Assembly (NCBI RefSeq): GCF_900104065.1
Contig: NZ_FNLC01000002.1
Coordinates: 168,995 to 232,994, forward strand
DNA: 64,000 nt
Direction: 5' to 3'
Origin: Natronobacterium texcoconense
GTDB taxonomy: Archaea > Halobacteriota > Halobacteria > Halobacteriales > Natrialbaceae
The first letter of the stretch is position 1. Each line of letters begins with the position of its first letter. The position numbers and the translations under genes are program-made. Shown here piece by piece: positions 58,499 through 64,000 of this stretch. A model generated the notes under the pieces. It was not told the DNA's origin, did no database searches, and saw only the letters and a program-made list of their open reading frames with translations.

Positions 58499-59680
58499 CT
58501 ATCGATCTCGTTCGACGACTTCCCCAGGGGCCGTCGTCGCCTCCGTTCCGAGTTTCAAACCGGGCGTCAGACTCGAGTTGATCCCCGTTTTGACCCTGTC
58601 ACCGACGACGACGCCGAACTTGCGTCGCCCGGTCGAAATCCGCTCACCTTTCACCGTGAATTTCACGTCCCCGTCGTCGTGTCGGAGGTTCGCCACCGTC
58701 GTTCCCGCCCCGAAGTTGACGTCCTGTCCGAGAACGCTGTCGCCGACGTACGAGAGGTGATTGACCGACGTTCCAGCCGAGAGGACGCTGTTTTTGATCT
58801 CGACTCCGTTGCCGACCGAGACGTCTTCACCGATCAGCGTCGCACCCCTGACGTAGGCGTTCGGCCCGACGGTCGCACCCGAACGGATTAGGACCGGTCC
58901 CTCGATCACGACGCCCGGCTTCACCGTCGCACCCGGTTCGACGACGACGTCACCCTCGAGGTGGGCCGAATCGCTCACGTCGCCCTCGATTCGCCGGTCG
59001 AGGTCGCCGAGTTTCCACTCGTTTGCCTCGAGCAACTCCCAGGGCCGGCCGACGTCCATCCACCGATCGAGCGTCACCGGCGTCACGGCGAACTCTTCGA
59101 TGACGCGTGCGAGAACGTCCGTGATCTCGTGTTCGCCACGCTCGCTCGCGGGCACCTCGAGCCAGTCGGCTGCCTTCTCGGGGAAGGCGTACGCACCGGC
59201 GTTGGCGAGGTTGGTCGGTGGATTCGCGGGTTTCTCGACGATACCCGATACCGTCCCGTCGTCGGTGCTGAGCACGCCGTAGTTGCTCGGTTCGTCGACC
59301 TCGACGGCACAGACGGCCGGCCGTCGTTCGAAGAGCCGTTCGATAGCGTCCGGATCATACAGGTTGTCGCCGTTGAGGACGGCGAAGGGACCCTCGAGGT
59401 GTTCTCGAGCCGCGTTGACCGCGTCGGCAGTGCCGTTCTGTTCGGTCTGGACGGCGTAGGAGACGGGGACGCCGCGCCGTTCGGAGCCGAAGAAGCTCTC
59501 GACTTCGTCGGCCTCGTAGCCGACGACCAGGACGATTTCGTCCGCGCCCGCGTCTATCGCCGCGTCGACGGCATGAGCGGCGAGCGGCCGATCCGCAACC
59601 GGTAGCATCGGTTTCGGAACTGCGTCGGAGAGCGGTCGAATACGTGTCCCTTTGCCCGCCGCGAGAACGACTGCTTTCAT
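58499..59680 (-). CDS. glmU: Bifunctional sugar-1-phosphate nucleotidylyltransferase/acetyltransferase
   Basis: A 393-residue GlmU-like enzyme. The N-terminal domain shows the signature LAAGKGTRIRPLSDAVPKPMLPVADRP and VLNGDNLYDPDAIERLFE, then VEKPANPPTNLANAGAYAFP. From residue ~220 a left-handed beta helix with hexapeptide repeats (VVVEPGATVKPGVVIEGPVLI, GATLIGEDVSVGNGVEIKNS) forms the acetyltransferase, ending GRRKFGVVVGDRVKTGINSSLTPG. Archaeal enzymes of this type make UDP-GlcNAc from GlcN-1-P in two steps; others use glucose- or Man-1-P, so the exact sugar is not certain. The glmS and glmM neighbours favour GlcNAc. Confidence 0.88.
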   Translation of the reverse strand: MKAVVLAAGKGTRIRPLSDAVPKPMLPVADRPLAAHAVDAAIDAGADEIVLVVGYEADEVESFFGSERRGVPVSYAVQTEQNGTADAVNAAREHLEGPFAVLNGDNLYDPDAIERLFERRPAVCAVEVDEPSNYGVLSTDDGTVSGIVEKPANPPTNLANAGAYAFPEKAADWLEVPASERGEHEITDVLARVIEEFAVTPVTLDRWMDVGRPWELLEANEWKLGDLDRRIEGDVSDSAHLEGDVVVEPGATVKPGVVIEGPVLIRSGATVGPNAYVRGATLIGEDVSVGNGVEIKNSVLSAGTSVNHLSYVGDSVLGQDVNFGAGTTVANLRHDDGDVKFTVKGERISTGRRKFGVVVGDRVKTGINSSLTPGLKLGTEATTAPGEVVERDR

Positions 59681-59705
59681 GCTGCGGGCTACAGCCAGTT
59701 CGGGG

Positions 59706-59715
59706 ATAATTATAC
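59706..59715 (-). promoter_or_regulatory. TATA box of the glmU-type gene
   Basis: GTATAATTAT (minus strand) is centred about 31 nt before the ATG at 59680. Confidence 0.6.
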
Positions 59716-60004
59716 AGCAGCTACTTGTTTCTCCGTTCGTTCGTCCCGACGTCGTCTCGTTTTCATCCGTTGCGATACGTCACCGTCGACCCCGTTTTCC
59801 GCTCCCTGCTTCCCACCAGCTCGTCCGTCGCTCTCGAGTCGCCAGTTTCAGGGGTGAATCCGGCCCGTAAAGAAGTTATTACTGGTTGGAAATAAGGAAT
59901 TTCTGACTCGAGAGCCGGTCAGGAGGCCGATATCTGAACTGGTCGAATCGGTCACTAACACCGGAGAAATCCGAGACTAACGAGATCGAATCGAGTTATG
60001 CACT

Positions 60005-60015
60005 CTATAGTAAAT
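60005..60015 (+). promoter_or_regulatory. TATA box of the 60041 zinc-ribbon gene
   Basis: CTATAGTAAAT is centred about 32 nt before the ATG at 60041; leaderless transcript expected. Confidence 0.6.
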
Positions 60016-60040
60016 ACCCTTCTGTGGCAACGGGTTGGTG

Positions 60041-60250
60041 ATGTCGACGGAACCATCCGATGCGAAGTGGACGCCGATGACGACTCGAGAGCACACGAGC
60101 GCCCCCCGATGTGTCAACTGTGGGAACCAGGTCACCCCTCAGTTCGCCAAGGTGTTCGGTGACAACCGCGACGTCGTTCACGCGTGTCCGGACTGTGCGA
60201 CGTATCGAGAGATGAAAACGTCCGATTTCATACCGAAAGAAGCCAGATAA
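60041..60250 (+). CDS. Small zinc-ribbon protein
   Basis: A 69-residue protein. The core RCVNCGNQVTPQFAKVFGDNRDVVHACPDCATYREM holds two CxxC pairs 30 residues apart, a typical zinc ribbon of haloarchaeal small proteins (I recall a DUF7563-type name, from memory). The start is ATG at 60041, supported by the TATA box; an internal ATG at codon 13 (MTTREHTSAP) is an alternative. Function unknown. It lies between the glmU-type and glmM genes on the other strand. Confidence 0.85.
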   Translation: MSTEPSDAKWTPMTTREHTSAPRCVNCGNQVTPQFAKVFGDNRDVVHACPDCATYREMKTSDFIPKEAR

Positions 60251-60297
60251 CCGACGAGCGCTCGTACAGTACGGCGGGCCGTTCGCTCGACCGAGTT

Positions 60298-61644
60298 TCA
60301 CGTCGGGGCCGAGGTCTCTTCGATCGCGCGGTCGACGGTCTCGTTTGCTTCCTCGAATATCCGGTCTGCATCCCCCTCGGACCGGGCCTCTGCCGTAATC
60401 CGGACGAGCGGTTCGGTCCCGCTCGCACGGATCAGGAACCACCCCGCTTCCGTTTCGACGCGAACGCCGTCCAGCGTGTCGACCTCGTCGTATCGCTCTT
60501 GCACTCGCGTTCGAACGGCGGCGACGGCACCCCGTTTGTCTGCGACCTCGAGTGACGTTCGCCGGATCGGATACCGATCGATTTCCGCGACGAGTTCCGA
60601 GAGCGGACCGCGGTTCGCGACCAGTTCGACGAGTTTGGCGGCGGCGAGCGGTCCGTCGGGACACCGGCTCTCTGCGGGCCAGATCCAGGCACCGCTTGGC
60701 TCGCCGCCGAAGACGACGTCGTCCTCGGTCGTTCGTTCCGCGACGTAGACGTCGCCGACACGGGTCCGGGTCACCGACGCACCTGCCTCCGTGAGCGCGT
60801 CGTCGACGGCGAGGCTCGTGTCGACGGGCGCGGCGACTCGAGGCTCTGGTTCGTCGCATCCTTCGACCGCGGCTCGAGCGAACAGGGCGAGCAGCGCGTC
60901 TTTCGGGACGAACGTCCCGGTCTCGTCGACGGCCATCGTCCGGTCGGCGTCGCCGTCGTGAGCGATTCCCAGTTCGGCGTCGGTGTTCGCGACGAACGTC
61001 GCGAGCGTCTCGAGGGTGTCCGCGTTGGGTTCGCTCGGTCGGCCGGGGAACGAGCCGTCCGGCTGGCCGTTGAGTGTTCGAACGTGACAGCCCAGTTCAT
61101 CCAGGACGTCGGGCGTAATTCCGCCGGCACCGTTCCCGAGGTCGACGACGACGGAAGGCGTCCGATCGAGCGAGACAGCCTCGACGATCTGTTCGGCGTG
61201 AGCCTCCCTGACGTCGTTCCGTCGGCGTCGCGTCCCGAGTTCGTCCCATCGGACGGTGTCGTACTCCGCCTCGCGAATCCGACGCTCGATTGCCTCGCGC
61301 CGGTCGGGGCCGAAGGCCTTCCCCGACGGTGTCCAGAGTTTGATCCCGTTGTCCGTCGCCGGGTTGTGCGAGGCCGTAACCACGATTCCCGCGTCGGCCT
61401 CGAGGGGAGCGATCGACTGGGCGATCGTCGGCGTCGACTCGAGGCCGACGTCGATGACGTCGGTACCACACTCCCGGAGCCCCGCGGCGACGGCGTCGAC
61501 GAGCATCGTGCCGCTCTCCCGAACGTCGCGCCCGAGGACGACGGTGTCGAACCCCTCGGAGGCGACCGCACGCCCGACCTCGAGTGCGAGTTCCGCCGTC
61601 ACGTCCTCGCCGACAGTTCCGCGAATACCGCTCGTTCCGAACAT
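60298..61644 (-). CDS. glmM: Phosphoglucosamine mutase-type phosphohexomutase
   Basis: A 448-residue phosphohexomutase interconverting glucosamine-6-P and glucosamine-1-P (or related sugars). The start is ATG at 61644, giving the family N-terminus MFGTSGIRGTVGEDVT. The phosphoserine loop is VVTASHNPATDNG (Ser92), the metal loop DGDADRTMAV, the sugar loop FGGEPSGAWI, and the phosphate loop RASGTEPLVRI near the C-terminus. The ~95 codons upstream of this ATG in the same frame are not coding-like. Together with GlmS and the GlmU-type enzyme it completes the pathway to UDP-GlcNAc. Confidence 0.94.
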   Translation of the reverse strand: MFGTSGIRGTVGEDVTAELALEVGRAVASEGFDTVVLGRDVRESGTMLVDAVAAGLRECGTDVIDVGLESTPTIAQSIAPLEADAGIVVTASHNPATDNGIKLWTPSGKAFGPDRREAIERRIREAEYDTVRWDELGTRRRRNDVREAHAEQIVEAVSLDRTPSVVVDLGNGAGGITPDVLDELGCHVRTLNGQPDGSFPGRPSEPNADTLETLATFVANTDAELGIAHDGDADRTMAVDETGTFVPKDALLALFARAAVEGCDEPEPRVAAPVDTSLAVDDALTEAGASVTRTRVGDVYVAERTTEDDVVFGGEPSGAWIWPAESRCPDGPLAAAKLVELVANRGPLSELVAEIDRYPIRRTSLEVADKRGAVAAVRTRVQERYDEVDTLDGVRVETEAGWFLIRASGTEPLVRITAEARSEGDADRIFEEANETVDRAIEETSAPT

Positions 61645-61863
61645 ACCAGTCGGTGATGACACCAGTCGCCTTACTATGCGGTGACTACCGACTGAACTAT
61701 CGGAACCGTCCGTTCCTGGCCGCCGAAGCAAGCAAACACGGGCGATCACGCCTACCACTAGCGACGACGATGCAGCCAGTTCACTGGACGTTAGTTCGAC
61801 CCTATATTTCTGAACTGTCTGTGCCGTATATACGAGTCGCCGGCGTACGACCGATAGCTCCCC

Positions 61864-62145
61864 ATGAGTGCCACCGACTCCGACGTCGACGTCGAGGAAG
61901 GAAACCACGAACGACCGTCTCACGCCTCTCACGACTCCATTTCCGAACTGCCGCCCAGTGCGAAACTCGTCTACAAAGTCCTCGAGTACGAGGATCCACT
62001 GACTCAGGAGCAGATCGCCGCCGAATCACGGCTCTGTTCTCGCACCGTCCGCTACGCGCTCGACAAACTCGAGGGGGCAGAACTGGTCGATAGCCGGGTC
62101 TGTCTCGAGGACGCCCGCCAGTCGAAGTACTGGATTCCCGAGTGA
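61864..62145 (+). CDS. Winged-helix transcriptional regulator (MarR/TrmB-like)
   Basis: A 93-residue protein. After an acidic His-rich N-terminal tail, the winged helix reads LPPSAKLVYKVLEYEDPLTQEQIAAESRLCSRTVRYALDKLEGAELVDSRVCLEDARQSKYWI. This short haloarchaeal form is a common DNA-binding regulator. Sites TATATTTC and CCGTATATACG lie in the ~200-bp region before the ATG, shared with the divergent glmM gene, which it may control. Convergent with the FemAB-like gene (4 bp between the stops). Confidence 0.85.
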   Translation: MSATDSDVDVEEGNHERPSHASHDSISELPPSAKLVYKVLEYEDPLTQEQIAAESRLCSRTVRYALDKLEGAELVDSRVCLEDARQSKYWIPE

Positions 62146-62149
62146 GATT

Positions 62150-63160
62150 TTATCGTAGTTTTCGGTACCGGTCGACGAGGACGTCGAGGCCAAACGCACC
62201 CGACGTGATCGTGTAGTTAGTCTCGAGTCGCGGGTTGAACTTCGCCTTGTAGCGGTTGATGCTCGGCACGCCCGCGCCGACGAGGTCGTATCGCTCGAGT
62301 CCGTCCTCGAGTCCGTCCCGCATCACGTGCCAGTCGAGCAGGTCGTTGATCGCCAGATCGACGTCCGTGTCCGGTTTGACGCCACCCTGCCACCGGTATC
62401 TGGTAGTATCGGACTCGACGACCAGGATGCCGCCGACGAACTCGCCGTCGACGCGACAGACGTACGGCCGGATCGACCCGTCTGGTAGCGTCGCGTGGGC
62501 CGCCTGCGCGAAGTCGGGACTCAGGTGAAACGGCTGGCCCTGGCTCTCGTAGCGGCGTGCGACCTGCTCGACGATCCGAGCGACGTCGTCGTTACCGCCT
62601 TCCTCGACGACGTACTCGTCCTCGTCGGCGTTGCGGATGTTGTTCCGTGCATCGCTGCTGAACCGCTTTGCCAGTTCCTCCTTGGACCCCTCGAGATCGA
62701 CGACGTACGTGTAGCCCGGTTCGACGGCATACCCGTTCCAGACGAACGGCCTGACGTCCTCGAATTCGGCGGCCACGATCTTGGTGTAGTGGGGCGAGAT
62801 TTCGCGTTCGATCCACTCGATCGATCCCTCGAGGAATCGTTTGATCCGGCGGTCCGCCTTGCGTTGTTTGAGTTTGTCGACGTTCAGCGTCGCGGGCCCG
62901 AGGTAACACGACCACGACCGTGGCGCTGGAGAGAACGCACCGCTGATCGGCCCCCGCTCGTAGGAGAAAATCGGAAAGAGGCCGACGGCTTCCTGGCCCT
63001 TGAACCCCGCTATCAGGTGTGGCGTCGTTCCCGTGTCCTCGGCCTGTAGCCGCAACGCTTCCGCCCGGAAGAACGGGTTCGTTCCGTCCGATCGCTCGAC
63101 GTAGCGGTTCCACTCGTCGGCGTCGGTCCAGGGGTCGAGCGTCGTGACTTCGATACTCAT
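62150..63160 (-). CDS. GNAT/FemAB-like acyltransferase
   Basis: A 336-residue protein with two GNAT-like halves as in the FemAB family: NRYVERSDGTNPFFRAEALRLQAEDTGTTPHLIAGFKGQEAVGLFPIF in the first half and ARRYESQGQPFHLSPDFAQAAHATLPDG...GGILVVESDTTRYRWQGG in the second. Haloarchaea lack peptidoglycan, so the acceptor is likely a lipid-linked sugar or a surface glycan rather than a peptide bridge; this is inference. The start codon ATG at 63160 overlaps the stop of the upstream gene (ATGA), a translationally coupled pair. The Arg-rich extension of the frame beyond 63160 is an artefact. Confidence 0.88.
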   Translation of the reverse strand: MSIEVTTLDPWTDADEWNRYVERSDGTNPFFRAEALRLQAEDTGTTPHLIAGFKGQEAVGLFPIFSYERGPISGAFSPAPRSWSCYLGPATLNVDKLKQRKADRRIKRFLEGSIEWIEREISPHYTKIVAAEFEDVRPFVWNGYAVEPGYTYVVDLEGSKEELAKRFSSDARNNIRNADEDEYVVEEGGNDDVARIVEQVARRYESQGQPFHLSPDFAQAAHATLPDGSIRPYVCRVDGEFVGGILVVESDTTRYRWQGGVKPDTDVDLAINDLLDWHVMRDGLEDGLERYDLVGAGVPSINRYKAKFNPRLETNYTITSGAFGLDVLVDRYRKLR

Positions 63161-64000
63161 AGGTATCCGAGGTCGGAGAGTCGGTCCTCGACCATCGCCT
63201 CTTCCGTCGCCGTGGGTGCCTCGGGCTCGTAGGCCGGATACTCGGCTTCCGTACCTGCCTCGACGATCGGTAACGGCTCCCCGTCCATCGCGGCGTCGAT
63301 CGGGACGTCGAACAGCGCACAGATCGTTGGTGCGACGTCGAAGATAGTCGGGTTCGCATCCTCGAGTGCGTTCTCTTCGAACGCAGGCCCCGACGCCGCC
63401 ACGATCCCGGTCCGCTTGTGGTTCCACGGTTCCATCGGCTCGCCGAACTGCTCTTTGCCGAGGTCGGCGACGACGGCGTTGTCGAACGCAGCCGGCACCG
63501 TTACGACGTCGGGTGCCTTCTCGACGTGTGGCCCCTCGAAGTACGTCTCGCGCGGTTCGACCGCCTCGAACATCGGCTCGCCGTCGGGCGTCCGAACGCG
63601 TTCCAGTTTCTCGATCACCTCCTCGCGGACCACCTCGTACTCGGACTCGGGTACCTGGCCGTTCGGCTCGCGCCCCTCGAGGTTGATCCGGACGCCGAGT
63701 TCGCTCTTCGAGCGCATGTAGACCCGTGATTCGGGGAAGTCGACCTGTTCGCTCGCCGCTCGGATCAGGTCGTTCGGGACGCGACTGCCGATCGGTTCCT
63801 TGAGGCCGACGCGATCGAGTGCGGTCGCAACGCGCTGTGTCGTGACGCCGAACCGCGCCGCGACGTTCATCGCCTTCTCCGCGATACTTTCCTCGTGGTC
63901 GCCGGCGTCCTCTCCCTCGAGGAGGTCGTTCTCCCAACTCTTCGACCAGGTGGGCATGCCGCCACCGTTCTTGTGACTCGTCAGGTAGCCGCCCTCGCGA
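63157..64000 (-). CDS. Alkaline phosphatase/phosphodiesterase-family protein, C-terminal part
   Basis: The frame is open at the right edge of the window; its stop is TGA at 63159-63157. The ~280 residues visible contain GGYLTSHKNGGG and MPTWSKSWENDLLEG, and further on FDVAPTICALFDVPIDAAMDGEPLPIV, the C-terminal signature of alkaline-phosphatase-superfamily phosphodiesterases and phosphoglycerate-mutase-like enzymes. The catalytic Thr/Ser and metal ligands of the N-terminal half are outside the window. It overlaps the FemAB-like gene by four bases, so the two probably work on the same molecule, perhaps a surface or lipid-linked glycan. Confidence 0.8.
   Translation of the reverse strand, partial: REGGYLTSHKNGGGMPTWSKSWENDLLEGEDAGDHEESIAEKAMNVAARFGVTTQRVATALDRVGLKEPIGSRVPNDLIRAASEQVDFPESRVYMRSKSELGVRINLEGREPNGQVPESEYEVVREEVIEKLERVRTPDGEPMFEAVEPRETYFEGPHVEKAPDVVTVPAAFDNAVVADLGKEQFGEPMEPWNHKRTGIVAASGPAFEENALEDANPTIFDVAPTICALFDVPIDAAMDGEPLPIVEAGTEAEYPAYEPEAPTATEEAMVEDRLSDLGYL

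Larger units (their letters stand above)
59681..60040. other. Divergent intergenic region (glmU and zinc-ribbon promoters)
   Basis: A 360-bp stretch with no gene. It has two promoter-like sites: ATAATTATAC at 59706-59715 for the minus-strand glmU gene and CTATAGTAAAT at 60005-60015 for the plus-strand zinc-ribbon gene, each about 30 nt from its start codon, implying leaderless transcripts. AT-rich sequence near 59872-59900 (TAAAGAAGTTATTACTGG) is unexplained. Confidence 0.6.

Noticed and set aside
60298-61932. Longer version of glmM starting at 61932
   Set aside because: The extra ~95 codons overlap the divergent promoter and the winged-helix gene; the conserved N-terminus is MFGTSGIRGT at 61644.
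1-64000. CRISPR arrays, rRNA genes, prophage modules or complete insertion sequences
   Set aside because: No regularly spaced repeats, rRNA segments, terminase, capsid or transposase frames were seen on either strand.

Overview
The window looks like chromosomal DNA of a haloarchaeon, most likely in the Natrialbaceae (Natrinema/Haloterrigena-like); the genus is an inference. The basis is high GC, strongly acidic proteins, many twin-arginine lipoproteins ending in a [SA]GC lipobox, TATA boxes about 26-32 nt ahead of start codons (leaderless transcripts), Bat/HTH-10 regulators, a HEWD-type small protein, and archaeal housekeeping genes (rpl11, glmS/glmU/glmM, ATP-type pckA, Mrp). There is no rRNA, CRISPR array, prophage or intact insertion sequence. 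One tRNA gene, tRNA-Ser(TGA), lies on the minus strand at 11208-11291.

Layout. 1-4.3 kb: end of a membrane enzyme gene, an MDR dehydrogenase, small membrane and unknown proteins, ribosomal protein L11, CutA, a lipoprotein and a HEWD protein. 4.2-9.5 kb: pckA, then a 965-residue protein that joins an actin-like ATPase fold to a roughly 500-residue coiled coil and a C-terminal membrane helix. 9.5-17.8 kb: OsmC, a tRNA-Ser flanked by a duplicated tRNA 3' end, uracil-DNA glycosylase, Mrp with a small partner, an LPG-synthase-type membrane protein and an extremely acidic lipoprotein. 17.8-25.1 kb: a hairpin-rich non-coding stretch, PadR, MgtC/DUF4010, a class III aminotransferase, the HemAT oxygen sensor and purD. 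25-32.7 kb: lipoprotein, prolyl oligopeptidase, thyA-folA (overlapping) and aconitase. 32.7-41.7 kb: sensor histidine kinase, DUF255 thioredoxin-domain protein, thioredoxin, VOC protein, branched-chain amino acid dehydrogenase, cysteine synthase and a lipoprotein. 41.7-46.4 kb: a GTG-started conserved protein, a winged-helix regulator, a candidate structured non-coding RNA and the otsA-otsB trehalose operon. 46.6-53.4 kb: SCO, TlpA-like and CcdA genes in one operon (periplasmic-side thiol/copper chemistry), UspA and two Bat-type regulators. 53.5-64 kb: a Kef-like antiporter, then glmS, a glmU-type gene and glmM for UDP-GlcNAc synthesis, ending in an overlapping FemAB-like/phosphodiesterase-family pair.

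Most gene pairs are single cistrons with their own promoters. The clear operons are otsA-otsB (1 nt apart), SCO-TlpA-CcdA, thyA-folA (ATGA overlap), Mrp with the small helical protein (2 nt apart), and the 63.1-64 kb pair (ATGA overlap).

The least ordinary items are: the actin-like/coiled-coil/membrane-anchor protein (6126-9023); a TATA-driven hairpin RNA candidate with a T-run terminator beside a winged-helix repressor (43394-43538); two copies of an 81-bp double inverted repeat, each placed exactly at the stop codon of a minus-strand gene (4181-4261 and 41716-41796); and a 41-codon leader ORF that carries the glmS ribosome binding site (56286-56411).
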